Shown one piece after another: positions 35,760 through 46,431 of a DNA stretch of 64,000 nucleotides. Source of the stretch: Combretum micranthum (Eukaryota; Streptophyta; Magnoliopsida; Myrtales; Combretaceae); assembly GCA_024138025.1 (NCBI GenBank), contig JAMXBD010001095.1, forward strand, positions 423,716 to 487,715, written 5' to 3'. The notes below the pieces were generated by a model that was not told the DNA's origin, did not search any database, and was given only the letters and a program-made list of their open reading frames with translations. Numbering within the stretch: the first letter of the stretch is position 1; each line of letters starts with the position of its first letter. Made by a program: the position numbers and the translations under genes.

Positions 35760-36570
35760 GAGCTTCTTCCTATGCAAGATATCTAGCATCATACTGACTT
35801 GATTCCATGAGCTAGTCTTCTAAATCTACCTCACTATAGGATGAGCCTAAGGAGAGTGAGATTTTACAAGAAAAGGTTCAAGAGCTACTACAGAAAGGGT
35901 ATGTCGGGAAAACATGAGTCCCTATGTTGTTCCTACCTAATTGATGTCCAAAAAGGATGATAGATGGAGGATGCATATTGATAGTAGAGCAATTGACAAG
36001 ATTACCATTGGGTACAAGTTCCTAGTCCATCGGTTGGAGGATATGCTAGATAAATTAAGTAGAGCTATGGTGTTTTCCAATATTTATTTGAGAAGCGAGT
36101 ATCACCATATTTGAATTAAGCTAGAATATGAATGGAAAACAGCCTTTAGGACTATGGAAACACTGTATGAATGTTTGGTTATGCCATTTGGATTAACAAA
36201 TGCTTTAAGTACTTTTATGTGGGTGATGAATTAGATATTGAAACCTTTCTTTGGAAAATTTGTTATGGTTTACTTTGATGATATCTTGATTTATAGTAAG
36301 TCCGAAGAGAAGTATCTTGTGCATTTGTGGGAAGTGCTAACAGCTTTGTAAGAGAATAAGCTTTATGCAAATTTGAAAAAGTGCAGTTTTGTGGCCAGAA
36401 AGCTGTTGTTTCTTGGCTTTATTGTTAGTGCAGAAAGGGCTCAGGTTGATGAGGAGAAGGTGAAAACAATTAGAGAATGCCCAATACTGAAAACAATGAT
36501 TAAATTAAGGAGTCTCCTTAAGTTGGTCAATTTTTATAGGCATTTATCAAGTACTTCAACACCATAGTAG
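35760..36570 (+). pseudogene. Reverse transcriptase of the short-LTR gypsy element (decayed)
   Basis: RT blocks are recognisable: [18 protein letters not shown], then VYFDDILIYSKSEEKYLVHL with an intact YxDD-type box (YFDD, about 36270-36285), then NLKKCSFVARKLLFLGFIVS at 36373-36567. Several in-frame stops and frameshifts destroy the reading frame. Confidence 0.82.
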
Positions 36571-36599
36571 CCCCTATGATAGAGTGTTTAAAGATGGGT

Positions 36600-37050
36600 A
36601 GATGAAGCTAAAACCAACTTTGCAATTTTAAAGGAGAAGCTATGTATTGCTCTATTCTTAGCTTTGCTAAATTTTGATAAGTTGTTTGAAGTGGACTATG
36701 ATGTAAGTAGAGTGGATATAAGAGTAGTTTTGTCTTAAGAGAAGCAGCCAATGGCCTTTTCAGTAAGAAGTGATCTAGTATTAGATGAAACTGGTCTACT
36801 TATGACAAAGAGTTTTATTTTGTTATGAGAGCTTTGAAAATGTGGGAGCATTACTTGATTGGGCATGAATTCATTTTATACTTAGTTATATGCTCTCAAA
36901 CATTTGAATAACTAGACTCGGATTAGCAATGATATGGTTGCAAGATGGGTGTAGTTTCTGTAAAAATTCCCATTCAAATTGAAGCACAAAATTGGGGTAC
37001 AGAATAAGGTGGTAGATGCCTTGAGTAAGAGAGTTGAGTTGCTTATCACT
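36600..37050 (+). pseudogene. RNase H of the short-LTR gypsy element (decayed)
   Basis: Located directly after RT and before integrase. Fragments such as MWEHYLIGHEFILY and a terminal VVDALSKRVELL segment match the family pattern. Multiple stops. Confidence 0.6.
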
Positions 37051-37139
37051 TTAAGCAGTAAGATCATGGGATTTAAGAAATTTGAAGGAGTTGTATGAGT
37101 TTGATGATGATTCTAATGAAGTTTAGGATAAATGCATGA

Positions 37140-38310
37140 CTAATTAGCCTTATGCAAACTTTCACATCCATGATGGTTATTTGATGAAAGAGAATTAGCT
37201 TTGTATTCCTTATTCTTCTTTGAGGGAGAAGTTGATTCGTGACTTGCATGGTAGTGGCTTAGTGGGTCACCTGGATAGAGATAAGACTATTGTTGTTGTT
37301 CGAAAAAGGTTTTTTTTGCCTCGTTTATTAAGAAGGGATGTGAGCGAGTTAGTAAAGCATCACCATGTGTACCAGACAATTAAGGGTCTGTCACAAAATT
37401 TTGGTTTGTATATGCCATTACCTATTCTTCATAATATTTGGGAGCATTTGTTTATGCATTTTGTGCTTAGCTTGCCTCAAACACAATGGGCATGGATTCT
37501 GTTTTTGTTGTTGTTGATAGGTTCTTAAAGATGGTGCATCTTTCTCCCTGTTGTAAAGTAGCTAATTCTCAAGGTATAGCTAAACCTTTTTTCAAGGATG
37601 TGTTACAATTACATAGCATACCTAAATCAATTACATCAACACAAGGACAGTAAGTTCTTTAGTCATTTTTAAAGGACTTTGTAGCGGATGTTTGATTCCT
37701 CTCTCAATTATAGTAGCATTTCTCATCCACAACCTAGTGGATAGACAAATGCTACAAATAGAACTTTCAGTAACTTGATTCGCAACATTTGTGGTAGGAT
37801 GTTGCTCTAGCGCAAGCAGAATTTGCATATAACAATGTTGTTGATAGATCAATAGGAAGATCACCATTTTCCGTTGTGTATATCAAAATGCCTAAGCATG
37901 CTATTGCTTTAGTGAAACTACCCAAAGTACTAAACATCAATGTTGCAACAAATAATACGGCAAAATAGTGACAAACGATTATAGTAGAGTGAAACAAAAG
38001 ATTGAGGGATCAAATGCAAAATATAAGGTAGTGGTTGATTGACATCGCAAGGAGAAATTTTTTTCATAGTAGGAAATCAATTGATGGTGTTTCCAAGGAG
38101 GAAACAATTTCCAGTTGGCAAGTATATCAAGCAACGTAAGAAATATAGACCATATCGGATTGAGAAGAAAATCAATGCAACGCTTGTGTTGTGGAGATGT
38201 CAAATAATATGGGAATATTTAAGATATTTAATGTGGTGGATATCTATCTATTTTATCCTGATGATTAGCCACCGTATCCAAAAAACTCGGGGTTCTTCTC
38301 TAGTAGGAGA
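37140..38310 (+). pseudogene. Integrase of the short-LTR gypsy element (decayed)
   Basis: At 37220-37528 lies the N-terminal region [20 protein letters not shown]. The expected Cys-x-x-Cys pair is altered ([11 protein letters not shown]). The core start near 37440-37500 ([20 protein letters not shown]) is followed by frameshifts. The tail near 38270-38330 (VGENDVDSI) abuts the polypurine-like GTAGGAGAAAA and the 3' LTR. Confidence 0.72.
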
Positions 38311-38313
38311 AAA

Positions 38314-38546
38314 TGATGTAGATTCGATTTGATATCTTTTTTTAAACAAGATTTAATATCTTGTAGGATTTTCTAGGAAACAAATCTTAAATATAAAAAA
38401 AAAAGGATTTGATATCTTATAAGATTTTCATTAGGATTCTTTTAGGGTTTTAGATATATATATTTTCTTTTGTCTCTTTTATTCAAGATTCAAGACTTTA
38501 TCAATAATATGAATAAATATTTTAAGTTTTCAATTGCTGCATCACA
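38314..38546 (+). repeat. 3' LTR of the short-LTR gypsy element
   Basis: Begins TGATGTAG after a purine-rich tract and ends in CACA at 38546. It pairs with 33529-33787; its 3' end is about 20 bases shorter. Confidence 0.8.
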
Positions 38547-38770
38547 AGCTTACTGAGCTTGAGTCAAGTATAAGCATTAATCTCATTCAAATTGAGTCTG
38601 GGTATTAATATCATTTAAATTAGAACTAAAAATATATTTTTTTTAATAAATCCAGCTTAAATGATCTTAACCGATACAAATTTGAGTTTATATAGCATTA
38701 TTTTAAGCCAAACTCAAGTTTGAAATCTTAAGTTCGGTTGAACTTACATTCATTACTCGATTACAGCTCT

Positions 38771-39310
38771 ACTCATATATAATAATATGTGACATGATGA
38801 AATACGATGGAGATATGGATTGAAAATAGAAAAATTTAGCGTTAGAAATATTTTATTTGTTCACTACTCATCAATAATGACTGATGAAACAAATTCTAGA
38901 AATTCAGAGAAAAGACGAAGATTGAGCTGGAGGCCATCAGAAGTTGAAAGCAATGTTGCCGAAAGAGAGGCAGGGTACCTTCTAAATTGACTGTGATGTG
39001 ATATATATATATTTTTTCTTTCCTTTTTCTCCATTGAGTTGAAATGAAAAGTAGACGGAATGGCATGGGAGTTGTTGTACTGCGAAAAATGCAAATCGTG
39101 ACATTAGTACACATTTTTAGTCTAGGTAGTAGTACTTTTGCACTTTATTGCTTTTAAGGTTGAGTAACTATCAACACAATAAAAGAATGCCAACACCTGT
39201 TGGCTCCCTTTAATAAAACTTAAGATGGTTTTGTTTTTTGGTTTGATGTGCGTTTAACATCTGTATTATATATGTTTTAATTAGATTATTTATAAAAAAA
39301 AGATATAAAT
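38771..39310. other. Host flank between two retroelements
   Basis: AT-rich. It holds one short plus-strand frame at 38877-38990 (37 residues, very hydrophilic, MTDETNSRNSEKRRRLSW...) that reads like a gene fragment but is unassigned. No other feature is seen. Confidence 0.45.
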
Positions 39311-39933
39311 TGTAGATACCTTATATTGATAATTTATTTTTATCAAATTATTGATAATTAAACGTTAATATTAGTATATATATGGTTAAATTAAAGGAAT
39401 ATTTGCAATTGTAAGCATTAGGATTAAAAATGAATTAGAAAAATAAATCAAATTAAAAGAAATAAATATAATGGATGTAATCTATATACATATATAATAT
39501 ACAAAAAAAAAATATTGTTCATCTTTAATCTTGGGCAGCCCAATGGACCTCCTTTTTGTCCCATTTTCGGCTCATTTCCAGATCCGATTTTCACGAATCG
39601 AATGCACATATGGAAACTAGGTATGGAGTAGTTTAATTTAATATGTACATTACACGTTTTCATCAACAATAACTGTTTCAAATTCAGGCTTGAAAATTAG
39701 GAAAAACGCGTTTTTGTTAGTTTCCTAAAAAACTAAAAAACGGGTGAAATTCCCTTTTTAGGCAAAATTAAAGATTTAGATTGTTATAATATGGGAAAGA
39801 CATATCTGACAAGACATTTAATTGGAAAGTTACAACCGTTTTGGCTTCGATTTTTTTGAATTTGTGAAAACCGTGTTTTAAAACCCTAGATTCTCAATTG
39901 ATTGTTTAGGAAAGTTTTGAGCCGAATTAAAAC

Positions 39934-39943
39934 ATATAAATAG
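39934..39943 (+). promoter_or_regulatory. TATA-like box in the Ogre-type LTR
   Basis: ATATAAATAG in the 5' LTR; the right LTR has ATATAAAAAG at the equivalent place (about 63595-63604). It precedes a conserved leader with a possible splice donor, CAG|GTAAGC at 40270, whose GTAAGC is kept in the right LTR. Promoter role inferred. Confidence 0.5.
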
Positions 39944-42163
39944 TCTCCCCATCTTCTTTTTTTTTTTTTAAAAAAAAAGGTCTGCTCCCCCTTAATACTT
40001 TTAATTTTATTCTCAATTTTTGATTTCGTCTTAGTGTTCTCAAATTTAGGTTTCAACATTCTAATTCTAAATTCTTCATTATAAAAAAAAGAGGGAAAAG
40101 TGGAGCAATTGGAAGCTACAGAAGTGTTTGGCAGATCGAGGGCTTCAAAACCCCCCTATTCGGCTACCGTATCGCTTTGTGATCACCCCAACCCAATTCC
40201 ACAGTCGTCTGTCTCAAGTCAACCAGCCGGAGTTCCAACTATCAATTCCTCGCGCTCGTTCAATCCTCAGGTAAGCCTTTTTTTACTTAATAAAGAATAC
40301 TAGTAATATAATATTATAAGTTAATGAATTATCGTAGCATTGTAATAATGAAAAATAATAAACAATAATAAGATTTTGACATAATAAATATTACATATTA
40401 TTATTAGTTGTTTAGGCATTCAAAACATGAGATTAATTAATATGACTTTTTGAGTGATTGCTTTGTAATGTTGTTTATAAATTAAATTCTTAGGTTTATA
40501 TTATATGAATTTGCTATTAAAATTCCTAAATTAATTTTTATCTTGACAAGATTTATTACGGTTTTACCAATTGATTTTCATAAATTTGATTTATTAATAT
40601 TATCATAACACTTTGATTTTAACTTTCACTATAATCCCTTGACTAATAAATTCAGTTTTTTTTAATACTTTAATGACATAGATTGAACCTTTGCCATGAT
40701 GTATTCAAATAATAAGTTATTATATGATAACTATGATGTCCGCGATATACCATTTGATGTTATAAATATTTCATCTTTTATATGTTTGTAATAACTTTTT
40801 TTTTTCCTGTATGTGTGAAATTTGATTTCTTGTGATAATTGAATTAATGATAACATGTGGATTGATATGTTATGTTTTCTTAAAGAGTTTTGTCACTTAG
40901 AAAAAAAAAATTGATTTTTATAAAATAACAAGAACTTAAATCGATAAATCTTGTGATCCATATAATCAAAAAGCTAATTTTGTCAAAACTATCAGAATTT
41001 AACAAATTTAAGCGAAAAGAATTGAAAACTTTAAAATTAATCAATAAATTAAAGTTTTCATTAAAGAACTACTTGCGGTTTGATCCTAATTAATGGGTAC
41101 GTAGACACCTAAATGGTCCACTCAAAATATGTAAAGAAATTATTTTCGTGAATTTGTTTGATTTGATTTTATTGATTTTATCACGCCTCATAAGGGGACC
41201 TAGTAGGATTAATCTAAAGCTATCATATCACGTGTGCACCCGTAATATGAGAGCCGTCTTGTAAGTCCGTCTTGTAAGTCAGAGTGTACAAGACTCTTTT
41301 TATTTATCAATGCTTATTATATAAATGATATATTATATTACTGGATTTCAATTATGGAATCCGATTTTCTAATTTCTACCAAGATCACAGAGAATTGGTA
41401 TCCCCTACCAAATGGTAAAATGGATTTCAAACTACAACTTACAAATTTCAATTATTATAAAATTGTTGATTGGTGAGTGAACCACGGGCTCAGTAAGATA
41501 ACTTGACCAAACCACACATCAAACAATAACAAACAAGTATAATTATCAATCATATGCAATGTAACAATCAATCATATATACATTACAGGCTTGAATGATC
41601 TAGAATCCAAAGCAGGATGGAGATTTACGCCCTCTCATCGGGTTGAAGGAAAACCGATCTATGGATCACCTACCCAGGAAAGACTAAGTATATAAGAAAG
41701 CCACAATCCTCATTGTTGTTATCCCTTTATACTATAGGCACTCAATTCATGTTTTAAGCCTTAGAAACTCTACTGAATATTAGTCATTTCATAGCGATAC
41801 CATGGGCGGTGTCCTTTATTACCAGTTAGTTCCCATGGAATCGACGGAACAAAGGTAATCTTGTGTAGAACTAATAGCCTCTTGCCTAGAAAAACCAAGC
41901 ATTACCAAAGAACCAAAATACTAACCGTAGTAGGCTGCCACATACTCAAATACAGTTTATGCAAATCATGCGATGCATGTCCATTTCATTTATAGTACCA
42001 GTAGTTGTTAATCAAGTTTAAGGCAATCATAATATTTACAGATAAACATCAACATGCTTCATACAATATTTATCATACAATAGAATTATCACTTATATTA
42101 TGATAATTTGTCATTTAATCATACACCACACATCATGCATTATCCCCAATCCCACATGCATAT

Positions 42164-42401
42164 TGTTTTCAATAAGAAAGAAATATTATAGGTTTTTTGT
42201 ATATATTTTCTTTTCTACATACATGAGAATTTATACATAATCAAGCTCTTCTATTTTTTGTATACAAATCTGCTATAATGACGATTGTAATTAGTTTTCA
42301 ATAATATTCATTGATCAGCCATAAACTCCTAATTAATGATATTCATTGACCCTCTGATACAGCCATAAACTCCTAATTTCTAAGAGTCCTTCATGCCAAC
42401 A
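42164..42401 (-). repeat. 3' LTR of the copia element
   Basis: 238 bases, TGTTTTCAATAAG...CATGCCAACA. It matches 50508-50793 except that the other copy carries an extra internal repeat of about 46 bases. Confidence 0.92.
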
Positions 42402-42417
42402 CTTCCCTTCAAGTTGG
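42402..42417 (-). other. Polypurine tract of the copia element
   Basis: Directly next to the 3' LTR; on the element strand it reads TTGAAGGGAAG. Confidence 0.75.
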
Positions 42418-42895
42418 TACATAAATATCTATCATGCCCAACTTGCTAAGTAAGTTATGAAAATTCTTGCTACATACTACTTTAGTTAGGATATCTGCTA
42501 ACTGGTCTTCTGGTTTTACAAAGGGAAACTGGATTGTCTTTTCTTCAAGATTCTATTTGATGAAGTGTCGGTCAACTTCCACATGCTTAGTTCAGATCAT
42601 GCTGCATCGGATTATGAGAAATATCAATAGTTGCTTTGTTATCGCAATATAAATCCATCTCGCATTTAAGAGGAAATCCAATCTTAGACAACAAATTTCT
42701 AAGCCAAAGAAGTTCACTTAACCCTTTTTCCATTCCTATAAATTCTGCGTCTGCACTTGATCATGACACTACCTTCTGCTTCTTACTTCTCCATGTAACA
42801 AGATTCCCATCGACAAATGTGAAATAGCCTGAAGTTGACTTTCTATCTAAAATATTTTTAGCCCAATCCCATCTGTATACCCTTCAGTATTCAGA
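42418..42895 (-). pseudogene. RNase H of the copia element (decayed)
   Basis: Fragments in three frames match the copia RNase H and C-terminal tail: GYTDGIG at the start, TKHVEVDRHFIK near 42560-42600, and QFPFVKPEDQLADILTK then NLLSKLGMIDIYVPT near the end. Several stops and frame changes. It ends just before the polypurine tract. Confidence 0.75.
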
Positions 42896-44088
42896 TGACC
42901 ATTCTTAGAGAACAAAATGCCTTTACCAGTGATGATTTTAGATATCGAAGAATCTGAATGACCGCATTCATATGATCTTCGCTAGGGCAATGCATGAATT
43001 GGCTAACTACAATGACTGCAGAAGCAATATCAGGTCGAGTATGAGATAAATAGATCAACTTACCAACTAGTCTCTGGTATCTTCCTTTGTCTGTTGGTAC
43101 TTGATTTGAGTATTCTCCAAGTCGGTGATTTTGAATTATAGGTACATCAGCTGGTTCGCAGTCCAATAACCCGACTTTAGTTAATAAATCCAGTACATAT
43201 TTCCGCTGAGAAAGAAATATCCCTTGATTGGATTTAACAACTTCAATCCCCAAGAAGTATTTGAGTCCTCCTAAATTCTTCATCTCAAATTCTAATGCCA
43301 ACTGAGATTGAAGTTTTGCTATCTCATCTATATCGTCTCCTGTAATGATCATATCGTAAACATAGACGATTAGAGCTGTAATCTTGACTTGTTGGTGTTT
43401 CATGAATAAAGTGTGGTCAGAGTTACTTTGTCGATAGTCATATTTCTTCATTGCGACACTCAATCTTCCAAACCAAGCTCGAGGTGACTGTTTTAACCCA
43501 TATAAAGTTCTGTAACTTGTAAACGACCTTATTGTCAGAGTTTGCCACATATCCAGGAGGGATATCCATATAAATTTCTTCTTCAAGGTCACCATGAAGA
43601 AATACATTTTTTACATCAAATTGATGTAAAGGCTAATTTTGCCACTAGAGAGAAGGTTTCTTGTAATCGACTCTATATGTTTGTGTGCATCCCTTGGCAA
43701 ACACTCTAGCTTTGTACCTTTCAACAGATCCATTTGCTTTGTATTTAACTGAAAACACCCATTTGTACCCTACTGTCTTCTTCCCTTCTGGTAATGGTAA
43801 TGGTAATGTAGCAAGAATCCATGTTTTATTTTTCAACAAGGCCTCCATCTCTTCCTTCATGGCTTGAGTCCATCTAGGGTCTTGTAATGCCTCTTCTGCA
43901 TTAGTGAGAATGTGATAAGATGAGAGATCATTTGCAAAGCTTTTCAAAGATTCAGATAGTAATCCAGTAGAAATGTAGTTGGCAATAGGATATTTGGATC
44001 GTCGTTCTTCCATCTTGGGAGAGTATCGACTTAGAGGCACACCATGATTATGCCTGTAAGGTAATCTATAGCAGGATAGAAGCAACAA
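42891..44088 (-). pseudogene. Reverse transcriptase of the copia element (decayed)
   Basis: Two minus-strand frames cover it. 44088-43645 holds ALQDPRWTQAMKEEMEALLK and VGYKWVFSVKYKANGSVERY. 43607-42891 holds [15 protein letters not shown], then LGGLKYFLGIEVVKSNQGIF and YQRLVGKLIYLSHTRPDIAS. The catalytic YVDD box reads YVYD (43351-43375 region), so one catalytic Asp is lost. A frameshift lies near 43610-43650. Confidence 0.9.
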
Positions 44089-44254
44089 TATCTATGACAT
44101 TAGAGGGTTGATGATCAATAGGGGTTGATAGAGAACTTACCTCAGTGATATTCTTAGGAGATGGACTAGGGGTTATTGGTGAAGAAAGGGGCACGTCATC
44201 ATTTGAGAAAGTTGTCTTTAACTCATTTTGAATGTCATATTCATTAAAACCTGG

Positions 44255-45240
44255 CTACTCATATCTCATCCAATTCACCTCCTCACTAGAATTCTCCCCC
44301 TGACGAGGTGGAGCGAAGAGCTTAGCAATAAAGAACATTTCAGTTTCAAAAAATGTGGCATCTATAGTGACATATGTTCGCCTATGAGTGGGGTCGAACC
44401 AGCGATATCCTTTTTTGTGTAAGCCATAGCCTAAGAAAATGCACTTTACAACATGAGGATCAATTTTTGTGTGTTGATCCTTTTGGACATGAACAAATAA
44501 AACACACCCAAACACGTGTGGTGGCATCATCAAGATTGAGGGCAGTGTTACAAAATGAGATAATGCTTGAAGAGGAGTTTTCATTTCAAGAACTTTTGTT
44601 GGCATCCTGTTGATAACATAAACTGCATGCATAATTGCCTCTGCCTAATAATGCCCAGTCATATTAGCCCAAATAATAAGAGCTTAGCAGTCTCAAGAAT
44701 ATGCCGATTTTTCCGTTCGGCCACTCCATTCTATTGGGGAGTATGCGGACATGATTTCTTATGAATCAATCCATGTTGACGAAAGAAGTCATTAAATTAC
44801 GTGTTGACATATTCTCCGCCATTATCGAAATGAAGAACCGGTAATTTGGTGGAGCATTATGTACAAACCATATTATAAAAAGACTGAAAGGTATTGAAAA
44901 CCTCATCCTTATGTTTCAACAAATACAACTACGTCATCCGTGTGCAATCATCAACAAAAATCACAAACCATTGATAGCCATGCATATTAGGTTTCGAGGA
45001 TGGTCCCCACACATCAGTATGGATTAAGGAAAAATGAATAGTACTTTTATTAAAACTCAAAGGATAAGTGGCCCGATAGCTTTTCACAAAAATACAAGTT
45101 TCACATTTAAATTGGGAAATTGCCATATCTGAAAATAAATCTGGAAGAACATGTTTCAAATATCCAAATGACGGATGACCTAACTGACGATGCCAAAGCT
45201 AAACTTTCTCCTCCTTGGACATATTCTGATGAGCAGTGTG
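44255..45240 (-). pseudogene. Integrase of the copia element (decayed)
   Basis: A GAG-pre-integrase type segment (LWHRQLGHPSFGYLKH) is followed by CETCIFVKSYRATYPLSF, the zinc-binding region, and HTDVWGPSSKPNMHGYQWFV, the start of the catalytic core, at 45159-44929. The C-terminal part is at 44632-44255 (YVINRMPTKVLEMKTPLQAL, then VVKCIFLGYGLHKKGYRWF). Frames change between about 44640 and 44930. Confidence 0.87.
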
Positions 45241-45746
45241 ACATGCTTTACCGATCTTTACGTCCATCAAATAATATAGTCCCCCCTTCTCAATACCACT
45301 TCCAATAATCTCCTTTGTTAGAATATCCTGAAGAAGGAAAAGATTAGGATAAATAATTGCAATACAATTCAAATCTTTGGTAAGTTGACTCACGGACGCT
45401 AATTTGTGAGAAAGAGATGGAACAAGAAGAGTATTGGATAATGGCATATTAGGTGCCACTATTACTGTACTAGCCCTGTTACTGGGGAACTTTTTCCATT
45501 AGCATTTGTAATGTTGGTCCTTCTTGGCTTGGATCTTTGGGAGATATAATTTTCATCATAGGTCATATGGTTAGAGGCTCTTGAGTCAAGAATCCATTGG
45601 CCATGAGCGTTGTCTATTTTAAATTCATGTAGATTCATACTTGTGACTGGTTTATGAATTTCAGTGGTGCTGACATTATGAACTTGAGCTGGAATTAAGG
45701 AAAGAGTCATATCACTGATGGTAACTGATCCTTGGCCTCTAGTCAT
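45199..45746 (-). pseudogene. Protease region of the copia element (decayed)
   Basis: The active-site motif usually read as WILDSGAS is WILDSRAS here, so the Gly after Asp-Ser is Arg. Downstream, LLVPSLSHKLASVSQLTKDL matches the conserved copia segment between protease and integrase. A stop lies at about 45462. Confidence 0.8.
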
Positions 45747-46431
45747 CTATTCATTCTTGCCTGTGTCATTGGTTCCTTCAGCATTGCGCTTTTTCTTTGA
45801 CTGTAATTCATGCCACCATTCAGAATACCCATGGATTTTAAAACAGGTCTCTTGGGTATGTTTAGTCCCTCCCTAATGAGAGCATTTTAGTCCATCAGAT
45901 GCATTCGTTTTAGAAGAGGAATTTGATTTTCCATTATGAGAGGAAGCTGTCAAAGGAGTTATAGTCCTCAAACTCTTTGACATAAATACAAAACTTGATG
46001 GTTCTTCAGTGGAAGATCCTATCATGACTACTTATCGCACCGCTTCTCGTCAAACATGGGCATAAGCCTGTTCCATTGTGGGGAATGGTTGCATCTGCAG
46101 AATATCTCTATGAATGTTGTCTAGTTAGTCATCCAGGCCGTCCAAGAATATATAAACTCAATCTTCCTGCAACATGTTGTTATAACGCTAAATATCAGCT
46201 TGGCACTGCATGGGATTTGGCCTTTGAAGGTCATCTCTCTCCATAATCCTTGTAGACTGTTGTAATATTTTTCCAATAAACCACCTGCTTGCTTTAGCCG
46301 TGATACTTTGTGTTGAAAGTCATACGCTTGGGAGACATCACCCCCATCAAAATAAGTTGTTGCTATGGCATCCCATACCATTTTTGCCGTAGAAAATCTG
46401 ATGAAATTCCCAATCAATGATGGGTCCTTAG

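Larger units (their letters stand above)
33529..38546 (+). mobile_element. Ty3/gypsy retrotransposon with short LTRs (Reina-like chromovirus, tentative), decayed
   Basis: Short LTRs at 33529-33787 and 38314-38546 flank a 4.5 kb internal region with a primer site, gag with a zinc knuckle, protease, RT, RNase H and integrase in that order on the plus strand. Total length about 5.0 kb and LTRs of about 250 bases fit the Reina group, but the clade is inferred. Stops and frameshifts occur throughout, many at codons one transition away from Gln or Trp. It inserted into an older DNA-transposon-like repeat. Confidence 0.85.
33341..38770. mobile_element. DNA-transposon-like repeat split by a retrotransposon (33341-33528 and 38547-38770)
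   Basis: The left part begins AGGGATATAAATGAACTAAG and is rich in GAGCTTGAG/CTCAAGCTC words. The right part has the same vocabulary and ends TCGATTACAGCTCT, roughly inverted to the start. Similar sequences are common plant repeats, but I cannot assign the superfamily. The retroelement at 33529-38546 sits inside it. Clear target duplications were not resolved. Confidence 0.45.
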
